This document shows, one piece after another, positions 26,629 to 35,154 of a stretch of 64,000 nucleotides of DNA; position 1 is the first letter of the stretch; every line of letters starts with the position of its first letter. The translations under genes were made by a program, and so were the position numbers. Below the pieces are notes generated by a model. It was not told where the DNA came from. It made no database searches and was given only the letters and a program-made list of their open reading frames with translations. Source of the stretch: Ancylobacter novellus (lineage in GTDB: Bacteria; Pseudomonadota; Alphaproteobacteria; Rhizobiales; Methylopilaceae); assembly GCA_003241695.1 (NCBI GenBank), contig QFPN01000001.1, positions 310,001-374,000 on the forward strand. Direction: 5' to 3'.

Positions 26629-27023
26629 CTTTCGCGACCGTCAACTACATCGCCTACATCGCCATCAGCGCGGCGCTGACGATCTGGGTCGCGCACACGC
26701 TCTCGACCCGCGGACGCGTGTTTCTGGTGGAGTTCCTGCGCGGAAACGAAACGCTTGCGGACTCGATCAACCACCTGCTGGTGGTCGGCTTCTATCTCGT
26801 GAACCTCGGCTACGCGACGCTCGCCATGAGCTACGGCGAGAAGCCGGAAACGATCGACGGAGTGCTCGAGGCGCTGTCGTTCAAGGTCGGCCTCGTGATG
26901 CTGGTGCTCGGCGCGACGCACTTCTTCAACATGTCGATGATCGCGCAACTGGGTAAGAAGCTCGACCGCTTCTTCCAGACCCAGCGCGGCGACGCCGGCG
27001 CGCAGCCCGCACCGGCGAAGTGA
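26625..27023 (+). CDS. Small integral membrane protein co-expressed with the GbsR-like regulator
   Basis: A 132-residue protein with three hydrophobic segments at about residues 7-25, 48-68 (NHLLVVGFYLVNLGYATLAMS) and 86-106 (FKVGLVMLVLGATHFFNMSMI). A soluble C-terminal tail rich in Gln and Ala follows. Conserved-looking features are His50 in the second helix and the HFFNMSM segment of the third. I do not recognise the family with certainty. Translational coupling to the regulator suggests that this protein is the main target of the repressor. A hairpin terminator follows at once, so this is a two-gene operon. Confidence 0.8.
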   Translation: MTFATVNYIAYIAISAALTIWVAHTLSTRGRVFLVEFLRGNETLADSINHLLVVGFYLVNLGYATLAMSYGEKPETIDGVLEALSFKVGLVMLVLGATHFFNMSMIAQLGKKLDRFFQTQRGDAGAQPAPAK

Positions 27024-27029
27024 AGCCCT

Positions 27030-27062
27030 CGGGCGGATCCGGATCGCCTCCGGATCCGCCCG
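27030..27062 (+). terminator. Strong hairpin after the GbsR operon
   Basis: A perfect 14-bp stem (CGGGCGGATCCGGA paired with its complement) closes a five-base loop, six bases after the stop codon of the membrane protein. There is no T-run, but the stem is long and G+C-rich. It ends the two-gene operon and may also serve the convergent yebC transcript. Confidence 0.75.
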
Positions 27063-27212
27063 TAAGGCGACGGGCGAGAACAAACCCGCGCGTCCCGATT
27101 CGTTCCGGCCTGATCAGAGCGGGAACGGTCCTCCGACCTCAAGTCCTAACGAAAGCTGAACAATTCGGTCGCTGCGCCTTCTTGAAGCGACGCCCGCGAC
27201 GGCGAGTTCCGA

Positions 27213-27956
27213 TCAGCCCAGCTTCGCCATCACCTCTTCGGAAATCTCGTAATTGCCGTGCACGTTCTGCACGTCGTCGTCCTCGTCGAGGGAGTCGAGC
27301 AGCTTCATGAGGCTGATCGCCTTCTCCTCGTCGAGCGCCGTTGTGACGTTCGGGCGGAACACCGCCTTCACGCTCTCCGGCTCGCCGAGCGACGCCTCGA
27401 GCGCCTTCGACACCTCATTGAGGTCTTCGAACGCGCAGGTGACGACGTGGTTCTCCTCGGAGCTTTCGCAGTCCTCGGCCCCGGCCTCGATCGCGGCCTC
27501 CAGCACCTTGTCGGCCGAGCCGGCCTTCACCGGATAGACGATCTCGCCGACCCGGTTGAACATGAAGGCGACCGAGCCGGTCTCGCCGAGCGCGCCGCCC
27601 GATTTGGTGAAGTAGGAGCGGACCGCCGACGCCGTGCGGTTGCGGTTGTCGGTCAGCGCCTCGACGATGATGGCGACGCCGCCGGGGCCATAACCCTCGT
27701 AGCGCACCTCTTCATAGTTCTCGGTGTCGCCGCCCGCCGCCTTGTTGATGGCGCGCTGGATGTTGTCCTTCGGCATCGACTGGGCCTTCGCCGCCGCCAC
27801 CGCGAGGCGAAGACGCGGATTCATGTCCGGATCCGGCAGGCCGGCTTTCGCCGCCACCGTGATCTCACGGCCGAGCTTGGAGAAGAGCTTCGCCCGAACC
27901 GCGTCCTGGCGGCCCTTGCGATGCATGATGTTCTTGAATTGCGAATGCCCGGCCAC
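27213..27956 (-). CDS. yebC: YebC/PmpR family regulatory protein
   Basis: A 247-residue protein with the family start MAGHSQFKNIMHRKGRQDAVRAKLFSKLGREITVAAK and the three-domain YebC layout. Family segments include AAKAQSMPKDNIQRAINKA, YEGYGPGGVAIIVEALTDNRNRT and FMFNRVGEIVY. It has long been annotated as a transcription factor; more recent work on the family points to a translation role at difficult proline-rich stretches. In many alphaproteobacteria it lies between ymdB and ruvC; here accessory genes separate it from both. Confidence 0.95.
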   Translation of the reverse strand: MAGHSQFKNIMHRKGRQDAVRAKLFSKLGREITVAAKAGLPDPDMNPRLRLAVAAAKAQSMPKDNIQRAINKAAGGDTENYEEVRYEGYGPGGVAIIVEALTDNRNRTASAVRSYFTKSGGALGETGSVAFMFNRVGEIVYPVKAGSADKVLEAAIEAGAEDCESSEENHVVTCAFEDLNEVSKALEASLGEPESVKAVFRPNVTTALDEEKAISLMKLLDSLDEDDDVQNVHGNYEISEEVMAKLG

Positions 27957-28386
27957 GGGACGCTCTCCGGCGTTTCGCGGACGCTCCGGGGCGCCCTCGG
28001 ACGCGCGCGGCGGGCGGCCGCAGGATTGGGAATTGCGGGCTTATAGAGGGCCGCGCCGCCGAAAGGAAGCCGCGGCGGACGCGCCAGGCTGCGCGGGCCG
28101 ACGCGCACGCCATGCGCTGCGCGCGACGGACCTATGCTGCTTAGCAGCATCAACCTTCGTTTTTTCCTCCGGAGCGAAGCCGCAGAATTTGGCGCACTCC
28201 TGGCATGCCATTAGAGAACGATCGGACTCCGCGATCGATATCGGCTTTCTACAGTTCGAAACTGCTCAGCCGAAAGGCAAGGCCAATCGCTCTATCGGCC
28301 ACGACGATTACAACATTTCGTTGTCAAAATAGCGCGTTATTCCTAGCTTTCGACAGCATGGACGCGCCCATAGGGCAACTCGAATG
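27957..28386. other. Intergenic region upstream of the YdeP-type oxidoreductase
   Basis: No gene is supported in these 430 bases. The first 120 bases are G+C-rich and belong to the yebC upstream region. From about 28130 the composition drops sharply (for example TTCGTTTTTTCC and TTACAACATTTCGTTGTCAAAATAG as separate pieces), unlike the surroundings. A possible promoter for the oxidoreductase is TTGTCA at 28321-28326 with TAGCTT at 28344-28349, spacing 17. The composition change suggests that the DNA downstream was acquired. Confidence 0.45.
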
Positions 28387-28401
28387 ATTGATAATATCAA
28401 T
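28387..28401. promoter_or_regulatory. Perfect palindrome overlapping the start codon of the oxidoreductase gene
   Basis: ATTGATAATATCAAT is a perfect 15-base inverted repeat centred on 28394, and its last two bases are the A and T of the ATG start. It resembles an Fnr box (TTGAT-N4-ATCAA) but with a spacer of three instead of four. A regulator bound here would block translation initiation or transcription of the gene directly. The cognate regulator is not known. Confidence 0.5.
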
Positions 28402-30697
28402 GACTGACGTCATCCCCGAGCTGAAGAAATCCAAAGCCGCCGGCGGCTGGGGCGCTCTTCGCAGTTGCGGCAAGCATCTCCTTGCGAGCGGCTCCGTGCT
28501 GACCGGCGCGATGACGCTTCTTAAGGCGAACCAAGCGGATGGGTTCGATTGCCCCGGCTGCGCCTGGGGCGATCCGGAGCACGGCTCGTCCTTCGAATTC
28601 TGCGAGAACGGCGTGAAGGCCGTGTCCTGGGAGGCCACCGCCCGTCGCGCCACGCCGGCCTTCTTCGCCCGGCACACGGTGAGCGAGCTTCGCGGCTGGA
28701 CCGACTACGACCTCGAAAACGTCGGCCGGCTGACCGAACCGATGCGCTACGATCCCATGACCGATCGCTATGTCGCCGTGAGCTGGGACGAGGCCTTCGC
28801 CGGCATCGCCGCCGAACTCAACGCGCTGGCGAGCCCCGACGAGGCCGAATTCTACACTTCCGGCCGCGCCTCCAACGAAGCGGCGTTCCTCTATCAGCTG
28901 TTCGCGCGCGCCTACGGCACCAACAATTTCCCCGATTGCTCCAACATGTGCCACGAGGCCTCCGGCGTCGGGCTCACGCAGTCGATCGGCGTCGGCAAGG
29001 GCACGGTGCTGCTCGAGGACTTCCACCACGCCGACGCGATCATCGTGATCGGCCAGAACCCCGCCACGAACCACCCGCGCATGCTCGGCGATCTGCGCAA
29101 GGCGTCGATGCGCGGCGCGCGCGTCGCCGTCCTGAACCCGATCCGCGAGCGCGGCCTCGAGCGGTTTTCGGACCCTCAGGACAAGATCGAGATGATTCGC
29201 GGCGGCTCGCAGTCGATCGCGAGCCATTACTTCCAGCCGAAGCTCGGCGGCGACATGGCGGCGATCCGCGGCGTCGCCAAGATCGTCTTCGCCCGCGACG
29301 ACGCGGAGAAGGCGGCCGGGCGGCCGAGCCTGCTGGACGAGGCCTTCATCGCCGAGCACACCGACGGGCTCGACGCCTGGCGCGCCGCGGTCGAGGCGAC
29401 GTCCTGGGGCGAGATCGAGGACCAGTCCGGCCTCACCTACGACGAGATCGAAACGCTGGCCGAGGTCTATCTCGGGGCCGAGCGCGTCATCGCCACCTGG
29501 GCGATGGGCGTCACCCAGCACAAGCATTCGGTCGCGACCGTGCGCGAGATCGCGAACCTGCTTTTCCTGCGCGGCCATGTCGGCCGCGAGGGCGCCGGGC
29601 TCTGCCCGGTGCGCGGCCATTCGAACGTCCAGGGCGACCGCACCGTCGGCATCAACGAGAACGCTCCGGCCTGGTTCCTCGACAATCTCGACCGCGAATT
29701 CGGCGTCGCCTCGCCGAGGAACCCCGGCCACAACGTCCTCCACGCGATCCACGCGATGGTGGAGAGGCGGTCCAAGGCCTTCATCGGCCTCGGCGGCAAC
29801 TTCGCCCGCGCGACCCCGGACACGCCGGTGGTCGAGGCCGCGCTGCGGTCCTGCCGGCTGACCGTCCAGATCGCGACCAAGCCCAATCTCGGGCACATGG
29901 CCGTCGGCGAGGTCGCCTATCTGCTGCCCTGCCTCGGCCGGACGGAAATCGACCGAAACGCCGCCGGCAAGATCCAGATCGTGACCGTCGAGGACTCGAT
30001 GTCGATGGTCCACGGGTCGGGCGGCATCAACAAGCCGGCGTCATCTCATCTCAAGTCCGAGGTCGCCATCATCGCCGGGATCGCCGCCGCGACCGTCGGC
30101 TCCGGCCTCATCGACTGGGCCGCGATGGCCGAAGACCACGACCTGATCCGCGAGCGCCTGTCCCGCGTGATACCCGGCTTCGAGGACTTCAACGTGCGGG
30201 TCCGCCAGCCGCGCGGCTTCCGGCTGCGCAACGCCGCCTCCGAGCGTGAATGGCTCACCCCCTCGGGCCGCGCCGAGTTCTCGTCGTCGCCGCTGCCGGC
30301 CGAGGTCGAGCACCAGCAGGCGCGCGGGCGCGACGGCCAGTTCGTGCTGCAGACCTTCCGCAGCCACGACCAGTACAACACCACGGTCTACGGCCTCGAC
30401 GACCGCTATCGCGGCGTCTACGGCGAGCGCCGGGTCGTGTTCGTCAATCCGGCCGACATCGCCGCCATGGGCGCGGAGCCGAACGGCCGCGTCGACGTGC
30501 TGGGCAGCTCCGAGGATGGCCGGGATCGCGTCGCGGAGAACTTCCGCCTCGTCGCCTACGACATCCCGCGCGGCTGCGTCGCCGGCTACTATCCCGAGCT
30601 CAACGCCGTCGTGCCCTTCACCAAAGCCGGCGACGGCTCCGACACGCCCCTGTCGAAGTCGACCATGGTGACGTTCCGCCGGAGGGCCGCGGCGTGA
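28400..30697 (+). CDS. ydeP: FdhF/YdeP family molybdopterin oxidoreductase
   Basis: A 765-residue protein of the formate dehydrogenase alpha-like family. The N-terminal cysteine cluster is DGFDCPGCAWGDPEHGSSF with FCENG. Molybdopterin-guanine dinucleotide contact segments follow (EFYTSGRASNEAAFLYQLFARAYGTNN, IVIGQNPATNHPRM, CPVRGHSNVQGDRTVG, FIGLGGNFARATPDTP), then a C-terminal MoCo-binding beta-barrel (RGVYGERRVVFVNPADIAAMGAEPNGRVDV). The real substrate of YdeP-type enzymes is unsettled; a link to acid stress is known in enterobacteria. The ATG start was chosen over a TTG four codons upstream. A small protein overlaps its stop codon. Confidence 0.9.
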   Translation: MTDVIPELKKSKAAGGWGALRSCGKHLLASGSVLTGAMTLLKANQADGFDCPGCAWGDPEHGSSFEFCENGVKAVSWEATARRATPAFFARHTVSELRGWTDYDLENVGRLTEPMRYDPMTDRYVAVSWDEAFAGIAAELNALASPDEAEFYTSGRASNEAAFLYQLFARAYGTNNFPDCSNMCHEASGVGLTQSIGVGKGTVLLEDFHHADAIIVIGQNPATNHPRMLGDLRKASMRGARVAVLNPIRERGLERFSDPQDKIEMIRGGSQSIASHYFQPKLGGDMAAIRGVAKIVFARDDAEKAAGRPSLLDEAFIAEHTDGLDAWRAAVEATSWGEIEDQSGLTYDEIETLAEVYLGAERVIATWAMGVTQHKHSVATVREIANLLFLRGHVGREGAGLCPVRGHSNVQGDRTVGINENAPAWFLDNLDREFGVASPRNPGHNVLHAIHAMVERRSKAFIGLGGNFARATPDTPVVEAALRSCRLTVQIATKPNLGHMAVGEVAYLLPCLGRTEIDRNAAGKIQIVTVEDSMSMVHGSGGINKPASSHLKSEVAIIAGIAAATVGSGLIDWAAMAEDHDLIRERLSRVIPGFEDFNVRVRQPRGFRLRNAASEREWLTPSGRAEFSSSPLPAEVEHQQARGRDGQFVLQTFRSHDQYNTTVYGLDDRYRGVYGERRVVFVNPADIAAMGAEPNGRVDVLGSSEDGRDRVAENFRLVAYDIPRGCVAGYYPELNAVVPFTKAGDGSDTPLSKSTMVTFRRRAAA

Positions 30698-30981
30698 GCG
30701 AGACGGAGGTCTTCCTTGCGCGGGTCGAGGATCTGTCGCGGCGCGGCGGCGGCCTGTCGGCGCTTGAGGCCGCGCTCGTCATGGCGGTCGGCGAAGGCGT
30801 CGCGCGCGACACGATGAGCTTCGGACGCATCTTCGGCGTCGGTCACGCTTTGGCGCTCCGGGCGGCTTCGGCGCTCGAGGGCGGACTGCTGAAGGTGGTG
30901 GCGCGGAGCCCCCGCAGCCAGCGCATGCGTCTGGAGCTCACCGACGCCGGCGCCGCCCTGCACCGCGGGACGGCGGCCTGA
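30694..30981 (+). CDS. Small partner protein of the YdeP-type oxidoreductase, winged-helix-like
   Basis: A 95-residue protein beginning at a GTG that overlaps the oxidoreductase stop codon, so the two are translationally coupled. The sequence looks like a compact winged helix: helices LSALEAALVMAVGEGVARDTMSFGRIFGVGHALALRAASALE, then a basic beta-wing SPRSQRMRLELTDAGAALH. The ending LTDAGAALHRG resembles the C-terminus of small wHTH domains. There are no cysteines or membrane segments. It may be an accessory or specificity factor for cofactor insertion, or a small regulator. I do not recognise a named family. Confidence 0.7.
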   Translation: MSETEVFLARVEDLSRRGGGLSALEAALVMAVGEGVARDTMSFGRIFGVGHALALRAASALEGGLLKVVARSPRSQRMRLELTDAGAALHRGTAA

Positions 30982-31018
30982 GACGCCGCCCCTTTTCGAG
31001 GAACGGCGCCGACGAGGC

Positions 31019-32200
31019 TTATGGGCAGTGCGGCGCCGTCGACCGGATCGACGACGCGCCGCGCGCAGCTATCAGCACGGCGACCAGACCGATCGCTGAC
31101 GCCGTCGCTCCGGCGAGAGCGACCGCCGGGTAGCCCAGGTCCGCCGCGATGACGGCGCCGCCCAACGCCGCCCCGATGGCGTTTCCGAGGTTGAAGGCGC
31201 CGACGTTCACCGCCGAAGCGAGATTGGGCGCGTCCGACGCGGCGGTCATCACCCGCACCTGCAGCGGCGGCACCAGAGCGAAGCTCGCGACGCCCCAAAG
31301 GAAGATCGCGACCGCGGAGGGAGCCGCGAACGGCATCAGCATCGCGAAGGCGATCAGGATCGCGGTCAGCGACGCCAAAGTGGCGATCAGCGTTCGATCG
31401 ACCGACCGATCCGCAAACTTGCCGCCCAGCCAGTTGCCCACCGTCAGGCCGACGCCGTACACGACGAGCATCGCGGTCATGAAGCCGAGCGACGCATGCG
31501 TCTCGTCACGCAGAATCGGCGCGATATAGGTGAAGACCGTGAACATGGCGCTCGATGCGATCACGGTCAGGGCGAGCGCGCCAAGCACCCTGCCGCGCGC
31601 CAGGATGCGGACCTCCGCCAGGGCGTCGACGCCCTTCGGCGCGGGAAGCGGCGGCAATGTCAGCCGGAGCGCCGCCATGGTCACGACGCCGAGGCCGGCG
31701 ATGCCCCAGAACGACGTGCGCCAGCCGAGGTGCTGGCCCAGCCACGTCGACAGCGGAACGCCGACCACGGTGGCGATGGTCAATCCCATGAACATGGCCG
31801 CGACCGCGCTGGCTTGGCGATCGCGTGCCACGAGCCCCGCCGCCACGACCGACCCGACGCCGAAGAAGGCGCCGTGGTTGAGCGAAGTGATCAAACGCGC
31901 CGCGAGAAGCATTCCGTAGCTGTCAGACGCGGCGGCGAGGAGATTGCCGATGGTGAAGACGGCGGCGAGCGCGATCAGCAGGGTTCTGCGCGAGACGCGA
32001 CCGGTGGTCAGCGTCATCAGGGGCGCGCCCACAAGGACGCCCACCGCGTAGGCGCTGATGAGCAGACCGGCGGTCGGAATGGAGACGCCGAGATCCTGAG
32101 CGATGACGGGCAGCAGGCCCATCGGCGCGAACTCGGTGACGCCGATGCCGAAAGCGCCGACGGACAGCGCGAGAAGTCCGAGATTGGGCTTCATCCGCAT
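31019..32200 (-). CDS. MFS exporter, DHA1 (AraJ/YdhP-like) family
   Basis: A 393-residue protein with twelve predicted membrane helices. It begins MRMKPNLGLLALSVGAFGIGVTEFAPMGLLPVIAQDLGVS, the signature of sugar-efflux/drug-efflux DHA1 transporters. The motif between helices 2 and 3 reads GAPLMTLTTGRVSRRTLL, and helix 5 has the antiporter-like segment GLTIATVVGVPLSTWLGQHLGWR. The substrate cannot be predicted. It is divergent from a LysR-type gene, the usual arrangement for a regulator controlling an exporter. The start was moved to the ATG preceding the first hydrophobic helix; a second ATG two codons later is also possible. Confidence 0.9.
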   Translation of the reverse strand: MRMKPNLGLLALSVGAFGIGVTEFAPMGLLPVIAQDLGVSIPTAGLLISAYAVGVLVGAPLMTLTTGRVSRRTLLIALAAVFTIGNLLAAASDSYGMLLAARLITSLNHGAFFGVGSVVAAGLVARDRQASAVAAMFMGLTIATVVGVPLSTWLGQHLGWRTSFWGIAGLGVVTMAALRLTLPPLPAPKGVDALAEVRILARGRVLGALALTVIASSAMFTVFTYIAPILRDETHASLGFMTAMLVVYGVGLTVGNWLGGKFADRSVDRTLIATLASLTAILIAFAMLMPFAAPSAVAIFLWGVASFALVPPLQVRVMTAASDAPNLASAVNVGAFNLGNAIGAALGGAVIAADLGYPAVALAGATASAIGLVAVLIAARGASSIRSTAPHCP

Positions 32201-32383
32201 CGCCTCAAGCCGTTCCGGGATCGGGAGCCGCGCGCCTGCCCGACCCAAGGGACGGGGGCGCCGACGCCGGAGAAGACAGAAGCCCCGCGAGGCGTACGAA
32301 ACCGAACGCAGGACGCGGCGCGCGCGAGCGCGCGGGAGCAAGTCGCCGACATTTCATGCTGCACCTTTTATTGCTTCAAGCGC

Positions 32384-33301
32384 ATAGATGACGGCGGACT
32401 TGTCGTTTGGGTATCGGCCTCCGGCGCAGAGGATTTCAACGTTGCACGCAAAGCCGTCGTCGAAGGCGGCAGCTTCTCGGCCGCCGGCCGGGTTCTCGAT
32501 CTGAGCCCCTCGGCGGTGGCACGCGCGATCGATCGCATCGAGGCGAGGCTCGGCGTGCGGCTGCTGCTTCGCTCGACGCGCATGCTCTCGCTCACCATCG
32601 AGGGGCAGGCCTATCTGCAGGCGGCGCGGCGAATCCTGAAGGACCTCGACGACACCGAGCAGCAGATCGCCGACCAGGGCGCTCCCCGAGGTCGCTTAAG
32701 GGTGAGCGCGGCTCAGTCGCACGGCCGGCTCCGCGTCGTTCCGCTGCTCGGCGAGTTCGCGGCGCTGCACCCGCACATCCTGATCGACCTCGCGCTGACC
32801 GACGCGCTCGTCGACGTCGCCGCGGGCCAGGCGGACGTGGCGATCCGCTTCGGGCCGCTGCCCGACAGCGCCTTGACCGCCCGCAAGCTCGGCGAAACGC
32901 GCCGGGTGATCGTCGCGTCACCCGATTACCTCGCTCGCCGCGGCGTTCCGCAGGTCCCGGAGGACCTGCACCGCCACAACTGCCTGAACTTCAATTTTCG
33001 GCGCATCGAACCGACCTGGCCGTTCCGCCGCGACGGGAGGGATTTCGCTCTTTCGGTGAAAGGCGGCATCGAAGCCAACAACGGCGAGACGCTCGGGCAG
33101 TTGGCGGCGCTCGGGATGGGCGTGACGCGCGTCGGAGCCTTCAGCGTGGCGGACGAAATCGCCGCCGGCCGGCTTGTTCCGATCCTCGAGGAGTTCAATC
33201 CCGGCGACGTCGAGATGATCCACGCGGTGTTCGTCGGCGGAGCGTCCGTCCCAGCGCGTGTCCGGGCGTTCGTCGATTTTCTGGCCGCCCGATCGCTCTG
33301 A
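32384..33301 (+). CDS. LysR family transcriptional regulator, start codon unclear
   Basis: The frame encodes a complete LysR helix-turn-helix (VVEGGSFSAAGRVLDLSPSAVARAIDRIEARLGVRLLLRSTRMLSLT) and a periplasmic-binding-fold effector domain ending FVDFLAARSL. It reads like a normal protein of about 300 residues. However, the frame has no ATG, GTG or TTG between the region antisense to the MFS gene and the helix-turn-helix. The position given is the in-frame ATA nearest a normal N-terminus. A nearby ATG at 32388 is in another frame. Either a rare start, a frameshift or a damaged 5' end is implied. It probably controls the divergent exporter. Confidence 0.75.
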   Translation: MDDGGLVVWVSASGAEDFNVARKAVVEGGSFSAAGRVLDLSPSAVARAIDRIEARLGVRLLLRSTRMLSLTIEGQAYLQAARRILKDLDDTEQQIADQGAPRGRLRVSAAQSHGRLRVVPLLGEFAALHPHILIDLALTDALVDVAAGQADVAIRFGPLPDSALTARKLGETRRVIVASPDYLARRGVPQVPEDLHRHNCLNFNFRRIEPTWPFRRDGRDFALSVKGGIEANNGETLGQLAALGMGVTRVGAFSVADEIAAGRLVPILEEFNPGDVEMIHAVFVGGASVPARVRAFVDFLAARSL

Positions 33302-33352
33302 CCCCGACCGAAGCCGCGCGCCTGTCGACGCGTTGCCCGAGGAATTGCGGCG

Positions 33353-34177
33353 TCAGCCCTCCCAGAACGTCGGCAGCGCCTCGCTGAGACAACCGCCGAC
33401 GCGGACCGCCGCGACCTTCGCGGCGAGCCCCCGACCGTCGATTTCGACGGCGATCCCGGACAGCGTGCCCTCCCCTTCCGCCGGCTCGAAACGACCCGAG
33501 GGGAGCTTCCTGAGGAAGCGGTGGACCGGCTCGTCCTTCTTCATGCCGAGAACGCTGTCGTAGTCGCCGCACATGCCGGCGTCGGACATGAAGGCGGTGC
33601 CGCCCGGCAGGATGCGGTGATCGGACGTCGGCGCATGGGTGTGGGTGCCGACCACGAGGCTCGCGCGGCCGTCGGCGAAATGGCCGAACGCCTGCTTCTC
33701 GCTGGTGGTCTCGGCATGGAAGTCGACGACGATCGCGTCCGCTCCCTCGCCGAGCCGGCAGGCCTCGAGTTCGGCGTCGGCGGCGCGGAAGGGATCGTCC
33801 AGCGTCGGCGCCATGAAGGACTGGCCCATGACGTTGACGACGAGAACGCGGGCGCCGTTTCGCGCCTCGACCATCGTCGCGCCGCGGCCGGGCGTGCCTC
33901 TGGGAAAGTTGACCGGACGGACGAGCCGTTCGGCGCGCTCGATGAAAACGAGCGCCTCGCGCTGGTCGAAGGCGTGGTTGCCGAGCGTGACGGCGTCGCA
34001 GCCGGCGGCAAGCAGATCCTCGTAGATCTGCTCGGTGATCCCGAAGCCGCCGGCGGCGTTCTCGCCGTTGATCACCACGATGTCGAGCGCCCAGCGCTCG
34101 CGCAAAGCGGGCAGGCGCTCGGCGACGGCGGTCCGGCCTGGCCGGCCGACGACGTCGCCGAGAAAGAGAAGACGCAT
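33353..34177 (-). CDS. ymdB: YmdB family metallophosphoesterase
   Basis: A 274-residue enzyme of the TIGR00282 type. Metal ligands are visible as LFLGDVVGRPGR (Asp), VVINGENAAGGFG (Asn/Glu), VTLGNHAFD (Asn-His), IVVDFHAETTSEK (His) and VGTHTHAPT (His pair). Relatives hydrolyse 2',3'-cyclic nucleotides and affect stress and biofilm behaviour. It follows 5-FCL and a small lipoprotein gene on the same strand, which is its usual company in Hyphomicrobiales; yebC, its common next neighbour, is about 5 kb further on. Confidence 0.93.
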   Translation of the reverse strand: MRLLFLGDVVGRPGRTAVAERLPALRERWALDIVVINGENAAGGFGITEQIYEDLLAAGCDAVTLGNHAFDQREALVFIERAERLVRPVNFPRGTPGRGATMVEARNGARVLVVNVMGQSFMAPTLDDPFRAADAELEACRLGEGADAIVVDFHAETTSEKQAFGHFADGRASLVVGTHTHAPTSDHRILPGGTAFMSDAGMCGDYDSVLGMKKDEPVHRFLRKLPSGRFEPAEGEGTLSGIAVEIDGRGLAAKVAAVRVGGCLSEALPTFWEG

Positions 34178-34280
34178 CCGCTGCTCCGGAAGGCGAGGCG
34201 CTCCGGCCCCGACGGCCGGCGCGCCTTGCTATCCCAAAGAAGCGATCTGCGCCATGCGCGCCGCGGACCGACGCGTTCGA

Positions 34281-34406
34281 TCAGCGGCCGGTCGCGGCCT
34301 TGCCGGTGGCGGTGACGTCGTTCCGGACGCCTCGAACGGTGTTGGCGCACGCGGCGAGCGCGACGGTGCTGGCGACGAGCGCGACGACGACGAACAGACG
34401 GCCCAT
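34281..34406 (-). CDS. Entericidin A/B family small lipoprotein
   Basis: A 41-residue lipoprotein. The start MGRLFVVVALVASTVALAAC holds a signal sequence ending in the lipobox ALAAC, with Cys20 as the lipidated residue. The mature part begins ANTVRGVRND, very close to the CNTVRGxGxD pattern of entericidins. A GGGAG ribosome binding site lies ten bases before the ATG. Entericidins form the EcnAB toxin-antidote pair in enterobacteria, but in alphaproteobacteria the protein is usually a solitary, stress-associated outer membrane lipoprotein. No second copy is nearby, so a toxin-antidote role is not supported. Confidence 0.8.
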   Translation of the reverse strand: MGRLFVVVALVASTVALAACANTVRGVRNDVTATGKAATGR

Positions 34407-34513
34407 GGAAATTCTCCCGTGACGACAGGCGCGGAAGCGCCGATCGCGCCTCCCGGCGGGGAAGAACGCGCGAGCGGGTATTTGGTTCTGGCTCCCGGAC
34501 GATCAGGCCGGGT

Positions 34514-35116
34514 TCACGCGCCGAGGGAGCGAAGTCCCGTCTCGGTCAGCACGTAGTCGAGAGGCTGGTCGTGGACCTCGACCGGCGCACGCGAAATCTC
34601 CTGCGCCGCGAAGGCGACGCCGACGGCAAGCGCGGCCCCTTCGGCCCTCAGCTTCTCCAGCGTGCGGTCGTAGAAGCCGCCGCCATAGCCGATCCGCCCG
34701 CCGTCGCCGTCGAAAGCCGCCAGCGGCACGAACAGAAGATCGGGCGCGACCTCAGCGACGCTCGCGGGCGGCTCCTTCAGGCCGAAGGGCTTGTCCTCGA
34801 GCGCGTCGCCGGGCCGCCAGTCGCGGAAGACGAGCGGCGCTGCCTTCGCGGCGATCACGGGCAGGCAGAGGCTGACGCCCAAGGCCGCAAGCCGTTCGGC
34901 GAGCGGCGCCATGTCGATTTCGCCCTTCACGGAAATGAACAGCGAGACCCGGGCGGGCTTTTCCCGCGCCACAAGTTCGGCGCCGAGCTCGGCGACCGCA
35001 AGCGCCGCGGCGCGCCGCTCGTCCTCGCCGAGCGCGGCGCGCGCGGCGAGCGCCGCCTTGCGGAGCGCCGCCTTCTCGGCGGCGACGTCTGAGGTCGGAG
35101 CGTCGGTTGAGGTCAT
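34514..35116 (-). CDS. 5-formyltetrahydrofolate cyclo-ligase
   Basis: A 200-residue enzyme that converts 5-formyl-THF to 5,10-methenyl-THF with ATP. The N-terminal KAALRKAALAARAAL segment and the C-terminal phosphate-binding motif GGRIGYGGGFYDRTLEKL are diagnostic; VPLAAFDGDGGRIGYG carries the substrate loop. The start MTSTDAPTSD was chosen. The 6S RNA gene lies just upstream on the same strand, the classic 6S-ygfA arrangement, so 6S RNA processing and 5-FCL expression are probably linked. ymdB follows after the small lipoprotein. Confidence 0.93.
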   Translation of the reverse strand: MTSTDAPTSDVAAEKAALRKAALAARAALGEDERRAAALAVAELGAELVAREKPARVSLFISVKGEIDMAPLAERLAALGVSLCLPVIAAKAAPLVFRDWRPGDALEDKPFGLKEPPASVAEVAPDLLFVPLAAFDGDGGRIGYGGGFYDRTLEKLRAEGAALAVGVAFAAQEISRAPVEVHDQPLDYVLTETGLRSLGA

Positions 35117-35154
35117 GACCGGGGAAAAAGAAAGCGCGGAGCCACGATGGCCGT

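Noticed and set aside
28387..28401. Canonical Fnr box before the YdeP-type gene.
   Set aside because: The half sites TTGAT and ATCAA are perfect but the spacer is three, not four, bases. I therefore report it only as a palindrome with unknown binder.
34281..34406. Entericidin toxin-antidote pair.
   Set aside because: Only one short lipoprotein is present. No second ecn-like ORF was seen on either side, and solitary copies are usual in alphaproteobacteria.
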